From positions 1 to 64,000 of the forward strand of contig JAOALB010000131.1 in assembly GCA_025331125.1 (NCBI GenBank): a DNA stretch of 64,000 nt. Reading direction: 5' to 3'. A program made the translations under genes and the position numbers. The stretch is from Mycogone perniciosa. Taxonomy: Eukaryota > Ascomycota > Sordariomycetes > Hypocreales > Hypocreaceae. Under the pieces are notes generated by a model. It was not told the DNA's origin. It was given only the letters and a program-made list of their open reading frames with translations, and searched no databases. This document shows positions 1-12,289 of this stretch, piece by piece. How positions within the stretch are numbered: the stretch's first letter is position 1; the number at the start of each line of letters is the position of its first letter.

Positions 1-75
<75 letters not shown>

Positions 76-77
76 TT
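1..77. repeat. (TTTA)n microsatellite
   Basis: An uninterrupted run of the tetranucleotide TTTA, about 19 units, fills the window start and probably continues to the left. It adjoins the truncated gypsy copy that begins near 78; the corresponding place in the related element (about 9070) has only short TTTA-like runs, so the tract expanded locally. Confidence 0.95.
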
Positions 78-512
78 AAAGTATTAATTTAATGTTTTTA
101 AAAGTCTTTTATTTATATAGTAAGTATTGTATTAGTATTTTGTTATTATATAATAGTACTTAATACAAAATTAATTTATAATAATATTATAATAAACTTA
201 ATATAGAAAAGACTTTATATTATTATAGTACACGTTAAATTTAATTAATATATAAAAAAAAGAAAAGCTTTATAATAAATAAATAGTAATAATTAGTTAT
301 TTATATATAAATTATTGTTTATACTTTTAAATTAATTTTAATATTAATAGAAAAATCTTTTGTATTAAAAAATATTAATCTTTAAAGAATCTTTTTATTA
401 AATTATATATAAATATTATATCCCTGTATATTTATACTTACTAATCCCTTTAACTTTAAATATTTCTTTAGTATTAAAAGGATTATTTATTTATTTAAAA
501 AGCCTTCTTTTA

Positions 513-939
513 CTTATAGGCTTAAAACTAAATGGGGGGGAAGTTAACTAAGGCTAAGGGCCTTAGTTAGGCAAAAAAAGCCGGGATAGGTATAAAGCTC
601 TAAGACACCTATATCCTTTATATATCATAGTAAATAAACTAATCAATAAATTTATTTCCACCTATAATTATATAGAGATATAAATTACTAAATTTTAAAT
701 TAAAAAGATTTTTCTTTTATTAATTATATATTTATCTCTAGTTTATTAAAAAGTAACGAAAAAGTTAAAAGCCTAGAAAAATAGTAGGGGACCTTTTGAG
801 TATCTTTTATATATAATTCTATATATAAAGGTACTTAAAATATTAACTGTCTTAGACTTTCTTGCCTATCCTAGCTTTTTCTGCCTAATTAAAGCCTTTA
901 GCTTTAATTCACTTTCCCCTTTAATTTTAAGCCTATAAG
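513..939. mobile_element. MITE with ~75-bp terminal inverted repeats and TA target duplication
   Basis: The left end CTTATAGGCTTAAAA and the right end are inverted copies over about 75 bp, including the inner GGCAAAAAAAGC/GATAGG part. The element is flanked by TA on both sides. The related gypsy copy has the uninterrupted site (TA at 9898-9899, then TAGCTATAATA, matching 940 onward), so the insertion and its TA duplication are seen directly. TA targets and non-coding content fit a non-autonomous Tc1/mariner-type (Stowaway-like) element; no transposase is visible in its 427 bp. Confidence 0.85.
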
Positions 940-3900
940 TATAGCTATAATATAATTTAAGATTTATAATATTGAAAATATTATAAGTTTTAAAAAGAAA
1001 TAAAAGATAAAGTTAGTATATTAATTTCTTTTTTGAATTTTATATTTAATTTAATAAAAATTAATATATTTTTAATATAGTTTCTATTATATTAATAACG
1101 CTTTAAATATTTTATAAGTAATAATATTAAATTAATATTTATAAAGAAATAAATAATAAAGGTTTTATTAAAACTTAAATCTTTATAATTAATATCTATT
1201 ATAAAGAATTTTATATAGTATTTTAAAAATTAAATAAATATATTTTATAAAAAGTTAATCACTTTATTATTTCTAATATATATTATTATAAATATATATA
1301 AACTATATTTTGTATATTTGTTAATATTAATTAAATATACTATATAAGTATTTATTTTTATTATTTCATATATCTTATATATAAATATATAATATGCAAT
1401 ATTTTATTTTATATTTTATTAAAAACATATTAATATTATATATTTTAAAGCTTAATTAACTTTATAATATTAAAAAGCTAAAGTGTTATAAAGTCCTATA
1501 AAGACTTTAATTTAAAAGCCTATTAATATATAAATTTTACTTTGATAGTAAATTAATTTATTATAATTAATAACTTAATTATTATTATAAAATATATTAA
1601 TTATTATTTTTAATCTTAAACCTTTTATTCAACAACGTAACATTTATATTAAATTTATAAAATAATTAAATATAGAGACTATTAAAATTCTATTAATAAA
1701 TTTATACTTTAATAGCTATTATTACTTTAATTAGTATATTTTATAAGTAAACTATTTATGAAATGGTATTTAATCTTCATTTTTTAATTCAAAGTAATAT
1801 TAAAGTAATACTTTTATATATAAATGAGTTTATATATTTATAGTTATTATAATATATTATTATAAACCCCTTTAATGTATATAAGCTATTAGCCTTTATC
1901 TTATAGATATACTATAAAACTATTAATATATAGTTTTATAATAATATTTTGATTTCAATACAATTATAAAGATTAGAGTACAAAGATAAAATATTAATAA
2001 AGCTTAATCTCTTTAATTTATTTTTAATATTAAAATTAAATAGAGTTAATTTATAAAAAGTATTTATTTACTTATAATATAATAGTAACTAAAATAATTT
2101 ATTATAACTTAAACTATTATATTTATATAAATTAAATATTGCTTTTAGATTTAAAAAAGCCTTTATAATTATAACGAGCTTAATATTAAACGTTCAAAAT
2201 ATAATTTAAAATCATTAAGCTTTTTTAATATATATATTATAAACTATTCAATATTCTATTAATATTATCTTAATAGTACTTTAATTATATACTTTAAAAT
2301 ATTTATATTTATATAAATTAATACTTGTAGATTATTATATATTAAACTAAAATCTTTTAAAAACTTTTATTTAAATTATTAAAAGCCTTTTAAAATATTA
2401 AACTTTAATTGTAAAAAACCTTCTTTATTTCTTATAAATAAAATCTATTAAAACTACTATACTTTTACTTTAACTTTTAGTTAAATAATAGTAAAGCTTT
2501 ATATTTCTTAAAAATATAAAATATTAGAAACAGTTAAAAATATTCATTATTAAATAATAGTTTCAATATATAGTTATTGTATTGAAATCTTATTAAATAT
2601 AATAATATATTTAAAGAAAAGTATCAAAGTAATATACAAAATAGATTTATTAATGTTAATATATAAGTCTATATTTAATAGATTTTGAAAACTCTAATAT
2701 ATATATTATATATATCTTTTTAACACTAACTATAAATTAATATATTACTAAAGAATGTAATATAAATAAAATTAATCAAAGTTTATAATATATTATAAAT
2801 AAATAATAAAAACTTTAAAAAGTATTTATAAAAGTATATAGTATGATATTATATTAAAGGTATTTATATTAATAATAAAATTCTTTTTTTCTTGATTTTA
2901 TTTAAACGTAAATACTTTATAATATATAGTTTTTAAATTAAATATTGTAAAGGTTTTACTATATTAAAGTATATTTTATATCTTTAAAATTAATCGTAAG
3001 AGTATATAACTTTTATAAATTATTCTATTTAAAGTAAAGGAATTAAGATATATTTATAATCTTTTCTTTATTTTAATATAACAATTATAAACGTATTTAT
3101 CAAACTTAGAGATTATTAAGTTTATATATTCTACAAAGCTTTTTCTAAATATGTACGAAAATAGTTTAATTTATTTAATATTAAATTATAAATAAAACTT
3201 TATAAAAGTATTCCTTTTTTCTTTGCTTTAATAATATATTATAAATGTATTGAGATATTTATAGTTTATTTCAAAAGACGTATAAATAAAACTATAATAT
3301 ATAAAAGGTTATTTGAAATATAAGGTTAATTCATAACTTTTAAACGAAATAATTTTATTTACATTAAAAACAAATTGACATTTTAATATTTTTAATTTAA
3401 TTTCTAATATTTTTTAATTATTTATATAAAAGGTATTTAAAGCTTTTTAATAGTTTATTAAAATTATTTTTTGAATATTATTAAAGTAATAAAGTCTTTA
3501 ATTTAAAAATAATTTTATTAATTATATTTTTATAAAAAGGTGAAATTAATTTATTGAAATTAAATAATGTTCAAAATAAAGCTTTCGAAAATATTAATTA
3601 TAAGATAATAGAATTTCCATTTTAATCTTTAATTTTTAATTATTTTATAAATATATTTATATAACTATATATTATTATAAATGTATTGAAAGAAATAATA
3701 ATAAGTTTAAAAGTAAATAGTAAACCTTTTAGTCAATCTTTATATTATATAAAGATAATATAACTATTATTAGTAAGGTTAAAGAAAATATTCATATACT
3801 ATTAACAGTTATTTAATTATATTTCTTTAATTACCTTTTAAATTAATTTATATAAATATTATATGTTTAAAGTTAATAAATTATAAGTCTAATGTTTTTA

Positions 3901-4258
3901 TTAATAAAATATCTTTGAATGAAATTATTATTTTTGTTAATAATATAATATTTATAATTATATTTTATATAATTAAACGTTTAATATAAAATATTATTAT
4001 AAAAACCTTTATATTTTTAATAAATTATAAGATTCAATAAGCCTTTTGATTTTCTTTTATTTTTTGATATTTTAATTATTTGACCTTTTATAATATTAAT
4101 AATATAGTTTTAGGATAATGTTAATTAATCAATAAATATAATAATATTATATTTTTTTTAAAATTAAGATTCCTTCAAAAGTCATTTATTTTATTAATAA
4201 AGCTTTATATAAAGGTGTTAATAATTATATTAATATAAATAAAGTTTTATAAAATTAT

Positions 4259-4350
4259 TAATATATATAAAAGGATATCCTTTCTCTTCCTTTCCTTTCC
4301 ATTTCTTCCACTTTCATTATTATTTACTTATTTACACCTATTATATATCA
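4259..4350 (+). mobile_element. 92-bp solo LTR of the mini-LTR (TRIM-like) family
   Basis: A 92-bp insertion begins TAATATATATAAAAGG and ends TTATATATCA, flanked by ATTAT on both sides (4254-4258 and 4351-4355). The related gypsy element lacks it and has one ATTAT near 14175-14180. The same sequence, a TATA-like start followed by a C+T-rich tract, forms the ends of the elements at 16203-18165 and 49941-50028. TG at the start has probably become TA by RIP. Confidence 0.8.
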
Positions 4351-5052
4351 ATTATTATAACTTTATAATAAAGTATTTATATATTTATTATAAAAGAAAG
4401 ATATTATAAAAATATATAATGTTTAAATTATAAAAAGGTTATTTTAAATTATTAATAAAGTTCATTTTAAATAATTAATTTAATCAATTTACTTTCGTTT
4501 CAAAATAATTAATTAATTATTATAAAATATACTTTTAAAATCAAAGATAATATTAGTAAATTTGTAAATTATTTACAAAAGGTATTTAAAAATAATTTAA
4601 ATTATTTTTTAATAATAATAAAAAGCATTTATAATTTTACTTAAAACTTTCCTTTATTATAAAAAGTTTAAATTTATATTTTAAGTTAATTACTTTTATA
4701 AAGCTATCTTAAATTAATAAAATATAATAAATGAATTATAAAAGATAAAGCTGTAATATTTAAAGGTTAAAAAAGGTGTTTTTTTAATCAAGATATTTAA
4801 TATTTCCTTTTTAAATATATGTATTATTTATTTTCTATTTATTAAATATAAATCTTAAATTCCTTTTTTATAAATAAGATATTATATAAAAGGTTTAATT
4901 CATTATTTTGAAATATAATTCTATTTAAAGGTTTATATATTAAAAATATAGCTATTTTATAAAAACCTAATTAATTATTTACTATTAAAACGACTTTTAA
5001 TTTTAATAGCTTTTTTATTTTTATTAAAAAGGACTTTTAACAGATATTAATA

Positions 5053-5311
5053 TATTAGAAACCTTTTTAAACTAAATAAGTTTAATTAAATACTAAAACT
5101 TTTAAAAAAAATAAAAAAGCTTTTAAAGTAATAATTTAAAGGAAAAATAAATATTAATATCTAAATAGTAAACTAAAAGTTAATAATTAAATATCACAGT
5201 AATAGTCTATTAACTTTTAGAGTTTTATAATTTTAAAAACTATAATTACTTATATATATATATATATATTTTCATTTATATAATATTATAAAAGCTTTAA
5301 AGCTTTTAATA
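5053..5311 (-). repeat. 5' LTR of the left-edge gypsy copy
   Basis: About 259 bp, starting TATTAGAAACC and ending after the shared block AATATTATAAAAGC near 5281-5294. It matches the LTRs at 7797-8048, 15008-15269, 52211-52472 and 55702-55963. It is the most A+T-rich of the set. Confidence 0.7.
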
Positions 5312-7045
5312 TCATCATATATAATACCTTTTTTTATTTTATTATTTAATTATAAATAGTTATATTATTTATAGAAATTAAAGTTTTAACTAATTTACTT
5401 CTCTAATTTTAATATAACAATAAATTAATAAATTATTTACTATTTTACTATTTATCATATACAATTCAATTATAGGCCTTAATATAATATAATCATCTAT
5501 TAATAGTTTTTAAGTTTTAAACTTTATTTAATTATGATTTTTCCTTTTTTTATAAATCTTTTTAATATATATTAAAAGAAATGTAATTCCTTTTACTCTT
5601 TTATAGAAAATCTTTATATTATTTTGTTTTTAAATTTATATATTTTGAATTTCTTAATTTATAAGAATAAAGTATTTTTATTTAATAAAGTAATAAAATT
5701 TATTATTATTTTAATAACAAATGTATATTAAACTTTTATTTTCTTTATATTTTATTTATATTAAATCTGTCTTAAATATTTAGTATAAAATCTTTCTTAG
5801 TTTCATTTTATTAATTGTTTTAATAAAGTATAGTAAAGTAATTATTTTTAATTTTAAAAAAAGATAATATAAAATAAAAAGTATTTTGATATTCTTTAAG
5901 AGATTAATAATAACAGCTTATAAATATACCTTTATTATTATATAGGATTATACTTATTTAATATTTAATTCCTCTATAAATTAATTACGGTGTATATATT
6001 ATATATTATTAAAGTTTTATCTTTAATAATAACAATTACTAATACCCTTCTTTTATATTTATATTTTTAAAAAAGTATTTTCAAAACTTATAATGAATAT
6101 TTTTAATAATAAAGTAATATATATAAATGAATTAAAAATAATTTTAGTATAAAATGTTTTTTTATTTTAAAGAGGTTAGATAAATCAAACTATGCTTCAT
6201 TTTATAATAAAGCTTAAAATTATAATTAATTTAAAACAAATGATATATTAATACTTTCGAATATTATTTCAATAAAAGTTTTTATAACTTTAACATTCTT
6301 TTTTAATACTTTAATATAAATTATATAATATAGTTTAGTATAGTATTATTAATTATGTTATAAATATAGTATATTTTCTTACTAAATATATTATATAATG
6401 CTTTTATAAATAGTTTTATAATAATATAGTTCAAATAATAATATAATAAAATTAATGGAAATATTTTATTATATCTAAAATAAAATCAATAATGATTAAA
6501 GACAAGTTTATAGCTACTAATATAATTAATTTATTGACTTTAAAGTTTTAAACTTATGTAAATATTTAATTAAATTACTAAAGTATTTTTTATATAAAAC
6601 TTATATATAAGGTCTATTATAAAAAAAAATAAAAAGTAAATTTTAAAAATAAATGCTATGATTTATGATTTAATATATATTTATTATAATATAAAGTCTT
6701 TTATAAAACTATTTTAATTATTAATGAATCTTGAAATATTAAAATATAATAATTATTTTTTATATTATAATACGTTTTTATATATTATCTTAATTATTAA
6801 AACATCCTTCATTAATACCTTTACATTAAATAAAGCCTTCCTTTAAAATATATATTCAAAAGATTCTTTATTTATTATAATTAATATAAATAAAATTAAA
6901 AGTTAATTTTTAAAATATATTTATTCAAATGAAACGTTTATAATTATTTCTTTTTAAACCTATTTTTAAACAATGTATTTTATAATAGAATTAAATTTAA
7001 GTATTTTATTAAATATAATTAATATATTTAATATATTTAAAGTAA
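5312..7045. other. A+T-rich stretch without recognisable gene
   Basis: I see no reading frame, RNA gene or clear repeat boundary here. Composition matches the RIP-mutated repeats on either side, so it is probably a further decayed element that I cannot assign. Confidence 0.5.
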
Positions 7046-7652
7046 TACTATCAGAATCGATATAAATTACTACTGGAACAGATAGTCTATATACCTATAT
7101 AGACATTCTTCCCGCAACTTCTTGTAATATATAAGTTACTCCTTTATATAACGCTTAATTACAGTATATAATATAGTATCTACAGCTAGCTTTTCCAATA
7201 TCATTAAATTGCGTTAAATAATAAGTCTTTAGTATATATTCTATCTATCTATATATATTCCTTCAGGCCGGTTATTATTCCGGCTATATAGCTGGAATAA
7301 TCTCTTTAATGTCTTTAATCTAGGTTAATGCTGCTGCTATAGCAGAGATATAGCCTTGTCGGCTAGAAGCTTTTATAACCCGCAATTTAGTATGGCCCCT
7401 AGAACGTTAAGTGGATGTTCTAGGCCTTTATGAAGGCGACTGCGGCTAGTCTTTAATTTCAGAGTTATCTATAGTATTGCTATATTAGGCCAATAACAGA
7501 TCTAAAGGGAAATCTATTACAATATATAAAAGTACTGTTGTTATTGTAGTTGACGGTGTTGTGGAAGATCGAGGAATTAAAAGGTAGGAAGATTTCTGTA
7601 TATATACATAGACTATCTATTCCAGTAGTAATTTATGTCTATTCCAATACCA
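7046..7652. mobile_element. element with long terminal inverted repeats (MITE-like), less mutated
   Basis: The two ends are inverted copies over at least 45 bp; the core TTACTACTGGAA (7067 onward) is repeated inverted and ends at 7631, with the match continuing outward through ATAAA and inward through AGATAGTCTAT. The interior is richer in G+C than its surroundings and holds two hairpins: ATTATTCCGGC/GCTGGAATAAT around 7267-7303, and CTAGAAC/GTTCTAG around 7398-7423. I found no coding frame. A MITE of a cut-and-paste transposon is the simplest reading; the exact outer ends and target duplication are not clear. Confidence 0.65.
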
Positions 7653-7796
7653 TTCCTCTATATTTATACTTCTTTTTATTAATTAATTTCAGCAAATTTA
7701 ATTATTTATTTGATAAATATTGAATCAAAAAAGTATAAAACTATAAGAATATAAAAATAAACTTAACTTAATATAACTTAATTTACTGTCAGAGAC

Positions 7797-8048
7797 CCTC
7801 TTTAGGGCAGACGGATCAGGCGAGGGGCTGCGACCTTAGGGAAGAGTAAAGGAGGTTAAAGAGCCGTCACTTAAAGGAGAAATAGGCGCTAATAAGCAGG
7901 TAATAAGCCAGAAACTAATAGGTAAGTGTAGCAGTAGTTGTTTATTAGTCTCTAAAGTTCTATATCTTTAAGGATTACAGTTACTTTTATATATATATTC
8001 TAGCCTATATAATATTATAAAAGCTTTAAAGCTTCCAGTCTTTTAATA
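7797..8048 (-). repeat. 3' LTR of the 7.8-15.3 kb gypsy element, well preserved
   Basis: On the plus strand it starts TGTCAGAGACCC and ends AGTCTTTTAATA. It keeps a G+C-rich segment (GGCAGACGGATCAGGCGAGG, from 7816) that has become A+T in the partner LTR at 15008-15269. A minus-strand polypurine tract directly abuts it, which makes it the 3' LTR. Confidence 0.85.
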
Positions 8049-8223
8049 GGCTGCCCCCCTTTTTATAGTATTAACTTTAATACCAGTAAAGACTTTATAT
8101 TTAATAGCCTAAAAAGCTTTCAACTTTATAGTTTAAAAGTATACTTTTATATAATTAAACTTAGGTAATAAAAAAGTTTTATATAATAAATTAACTTTTT
8201 ACTATTAATATATAAATAATTTA

Positions 8224-8353
8224 CTTTACTTTTCTTTTTTTAATTGACTATTATATATAAATATACTATATGCTTTTTTGCTTTACTTTTCTTTTTTTAA
8301 TTGACTATTATATATAAATATACTATATGCTTTTTTGCTTTACTTTTCTTTTT
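8224..8353. repeat. 57-bp perfect tandem duplication
   Basis: A 57-bp unit starting CTTTACTTTTC and ending GCTTTTTTG occurs at 8224-8280 and again, base for base, at 8281-8337; a partial third copy follows to about 8353. It lies inside the 3' part of the gypsy element. Perfect identity inside otherwise mutated sequence points to a duplication later than most RIP. Confidence 0.92.
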
Positions 8354-8359
8354 GTTTAT

Positions 8360-11300
8360 AATTTCGATTTTTATTTACTTTTCTCTTTTCCTTTTTTCTT
8401 CCTTTTACCTCTTTTCTTTTTTACCCTCTCTCTTTCTTTATAGGCGCTTTCTCTATAAATATTCCTTTCTTTTACTTTTTATTACTAGTTAACCTATTAG
8501 ATAATAGCAGTTTTCTTTTCTTAGTTTATCCTGCTATTATAAATTCTCTTTTTCTTTTTATAATAAATATTACTGCTTTATAAATCTTTATAGCTAATTC
8601 TTTACTATAACCTTTTATTAAATATATTTATACCCTAGTTTTAGAAAATAATAGTAATCCTATAGTATTGAAAAACCTTAATATAGTAAGCCTATCTTTA
8701 TTTACAGCCAGTGCTATTTTAATTGCATCTCTATTACAATACTTTCCCTTTAAAATTACTATACCTTTACTAGTAAAATACTATAAAATTACTAGTAAGT
8801 TAACTTAATAAATATTTTAATATAGATATAACTATTAACTATTATTAACTTACTATAACTACTTTACTTTATACTATTATTATTTTGACCTTTTAATTAA
8901 ATAAAATATAAAATTAAAGAAAAACCTCTTTAATACTATAATAATAAATAAAATCTTTATATAATTAAAAGGTAAAACTTTTTATATTAATTTATATTAT
9001 ATTAGCTGCTTTTAAGAAATACTTTTATTATTTTTCAAATAATAAATAATATAATATAATTGTTTATTAATTTATTAATACTATTAAAGTATTAATTTAA
9101 TATTCTTAAAAGTCCTTTATTAAGTAAGTAAATACTTTAATATTATTTCTTTACTATATAATAAGAGCTAACAAAAACCAGTCTATAATAATACTACTAT
9201 AAATTTAATATACAAAAAGCTTTATATTAATATAATTAAAATTAAGCTTAATTAAAAAGTAAAAAGAGAAAACGTTTACAGTAAATAGATAGTATCACTA
9301 TTAAAGCTTAAAGTGCTTAAACCTTTAAGTTACTTTTAATTAAATAAACTCTTTTACTATTATTATTATTATTATAATATATACTTTTATTTTAATATAT
9401 ATTTCTTTATTTATAATAGGCAGTTCTTAGCTAATTACTATATAATATATTAACGTATTAAAATTCCTGTATTTCTTTAAATATATTTTATTATTATAAA
9501 AGATTATAATAAAGTACTATTGAAAAATCAAAAGAATAAGCTATTATCTAATAATAGTATTGCTGCTTATTTACTCTAAAATATATACTATTGCAAGTTT
9601 ATTTTTTATTTTTAATTCACTAGTTAAAACTATATAATACTTTACTCCCTTTAACTTTATAATATTTAATAGTAATAGCTAGTTATTTACTAGTAAATTG
9701 CTATTTATAGTTTTAACTTAATTGAATATTAATAAAATTACTTTTCTTTTATTAAATATTATTAATGTTTACATAGTCTTTTTATTGAATTAAATATAAG
9801 CGCTATATCCCATTATACTTATAATTAATAATTTTCTTAACTTTAAATATTCTTTTAGCACTAAAAGGGTAATCTATTAGCTTGAAAGGTTCTCCTTTAT
9901 AGCTATAATATAGCGTAAAATTTATAATATTAAAAATATTATAGATTTTAATAAAAGATAAAAAATAAAGGTAGTATATTAGTTTATTTATTTTAATTTA
10001 ATAAAGATTAATATACGCTTTAGTAAATTTCTTATTCAATTATTAAAGTTTTAAGCATTTTATAAAAAGTAATACTTAATTATTAATAATAAATTTCTTT
10101 TTAAGTTAATAAATATTATATTACTTTTTATATTCTTTTTAAATTTATTATAAAGTTTATTTAATTATTTTACAGGTAGCTTAAAGCTCTTTTACTTTAA
10201 TAATAATATTAGTATAATATTTATAATAAATTAATCTATTATAACCTAAAGTATTAAGCTTATAGCTAAACAGTAAAAAAGCTAATAAATCGCTAGTGAT
10301 AAAATATTTAATATTATTATATATAAATTAAATAAAAGATAATTTTTATAGTTAATTATTTTATTATTTACTATAAGAAAATATAAATAATACTTTAAAG
10401 CTTAATTTTACTATTTAGTCTAGCTATTAGTTTATAGGTAAAAATTAATATTAAATTACTATTTATAAATAAACTAATAATTAAAACCTTATTAAAATCT
10501 AGGTTTAAATAATCAATCTCTATTAAAAATAATTCCTTATAGTATTTTAAAAATTAAATAAATATATTTTATAAAAGAGTTAGCGACTTTATTGCTTATA
10601 ATATATACTGTTATAGGTATATATAAGGTATATTTGATATATCGGTTAATAATAACGAGAATTATATTATATAGGTATTTGCCTTTATAGTTTAAGATTT
10701 GAAGTAAATTTATAATAGAATCTATAGAAATTTCTTTAAAAGATCTTTTTAATATTAATAATAAAGTAAGTTTACTGTAAAGTTAATAAACTTTTGCCTT
10801 TACTATTTAATATATATAATATATAAATATATAATATTTAACATTTTACTTTATACTTTACTAGTAATAAGTTAATATAATATATTTTAAAATGTAATTA
10901 ACTTTTGAATATCTAGCAGTTAAATTATTATCAAGTAATATTAAAATAATTGAATATAAAGACTTTTATAGTTTTAGCGGCAAATTTACAGTAGTTTATT
11001 ATATAATTTACAAACCAGTAATTATAACTCTAGCTATTATACCTTATAAATAAACTATTTACTAAATAATGTTTAATCTTTATCCTTTATTTTAAAATAA
11101 CGCCAGAGTAATACTTTTATTTATAAGCGACTTTATATATTCCTAGTTATTATAAAATACTACTCTAAATCCTTTTAATTTATATAAGCTATTGGCTTTT
11201 ATATTATAAAAATACTATAAAATTATTAATATATAACTTTACTATAATTTTATAAGTTTAATAAAACTATATAATTTAAAGTAATAAACTAAAGTATTAG

Positions 11301-11640
11301 TAGGGTTTAATTTCCTTAACTTATATTTTATATAAAGATTAAATAAACTTAATTTATTAAAAGCCTTTATTTACTAGTATAAAAGCCTCTATTTATTTAT
11401 AAAGTAATAATAGTTAAAATAGTCTATTATAACCTAAATCTCTATACTTATATAAACTAAATAATATTTTTATATTTAAAAAGCTTTTATAATAGTAAAG
11501 AATTTAATATTAAAAGTATAATAATATAATTTAAAATTATTTAGCTTTTTAATATATATATTATAAAGTACTAGGCATTTTGCTAATATTAAACTAATAT
11601 TACTTTAATTATATAGGTTAATGTATTTACTTTTATATAA
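8360..11640 (-). pseudogene. gypsy pol remnant, RNase H and downstream part
   Basis: Read on the minus strand, about 11200-11640 gives fragments of the Ty3/gypsy RNase H (a YFIIYILKKLN-like stretch and a DYxN-like block), in the usual order after the reverse transcriptase. By position the part to the left should hold integrase and the C-terminal tail; I cannot point to a preserved integrase motif there. A pyrimidine-rich stretch at 8370-8480 would read as a Lys/Glu-rich tail. Many stops interrupt all frames. Confidence 0.55.
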
Positions 11641-11703
11641 ATTAGCGCCTTTAAGTTATAATATATTAAAATAAGTTTTTTTAAAACATTCCTTTTAATT
11701 ATT

Positions 11704-12283
11704 TGTTAAATAACAAGGTTATACTGAACCTTATTTATGTGTGGCTTCTAGGAAAGTGTATATAACGCAGCAATAAGGAAACGACTGAGAGTTTAATTAG
11801 GCTAATAATGGATGAATAATTGAATTGTAAATGATTTAATAGCTAGAAGCTATAGAATATCTAGTATATATAGAGCCAGTGTAGAAGTGATTATATAAAT
11901 AATAGCTTTATCTTTTATAATAGTCCTCTGACTAAATAATAGGAATGCAGCAGCAGAATTAAGTTTATAGCTTTATTTTTATTTTCCGCAAAATTTATTT
12001 ATATAGGAAATTATCCAAATCGACGTACGACTATATAAACAGGAAACCATTTTAATCAGATTTTTCACAATAGCCATTATAGCCATTGTATTGAGTCTAG
12101 GGTAGGCGGGGTAGCTGGTCCTAGCTTAATTGTTATCGTTAAAGATAACAGAAATTTCCTAACTTACACTGAAGTTCCTCCAGAACTCGGTCCTAGCATC
12201 GGGCCTAATTCCGGGTCTAGCCAGAATAGGAAGGTTACCTAAATACACTGAAATCCTTACTTTTTAGCCCTCCTTTTTTAACA
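11704..12283 (-). mobile_element. 580-bp copia-type solo LTR with TTATT target duplication
   Basis: It starts TGTTAAATAACAAGG and ends TTTTTTAACA on the plus strand, with TTATT on both sides (11699-11703 and 12284-12288). The related gypsy fragment near 52970-52990 reads straight through the site. The sequence matches, at most positions, the 3' LTR of the copia element at 57559-58139, which fixes the family and the minus orientation. It is clearly less A+T-rich than the gypsy element it entered. Confidence 0.9.
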
Positions 12284-12289
12284 TTATTA

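Larger units (their letters stand above)
78..5311 (-). mobile_element. decayed Ty3/gypsy copy, minus strand, cut by the window start
   Basis: This stretch aligns by eye, block after block, with 9080-15269 of the more complete element at 7797-15269 (for example 950-1020 with 9910-9985, and 4400-5040 with 14200-15000). It keeps the right-hand (5') LTR and reads as gag-pol on the minus strand, but stops are so dense that no reading frame survives. The 3' LTR would lie left of the window. A MITE (513-939) and a 92-bp solo LTR (4259-4350) interrupt it; both are absent from the related element. It is one of the most A+T-rich and diverged copies, so probably one of the oldest or most heavily RIP-mutated. 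Confidence 0.75.

Noticed and set aside
1..77. Possible telomere at the window start
   Set aside because: The unit is TTTA, not the TTAGGG repeat of ascomycete telomeres.
8301..8492. 63-residue plus-strand open frame
   Set aside because: Phe/Leu/Ser low-complexity product of a pyrimidine-rich stretch within the gypsy element; it overlaps the 57-bp duplication and lies opposite the pol strand.
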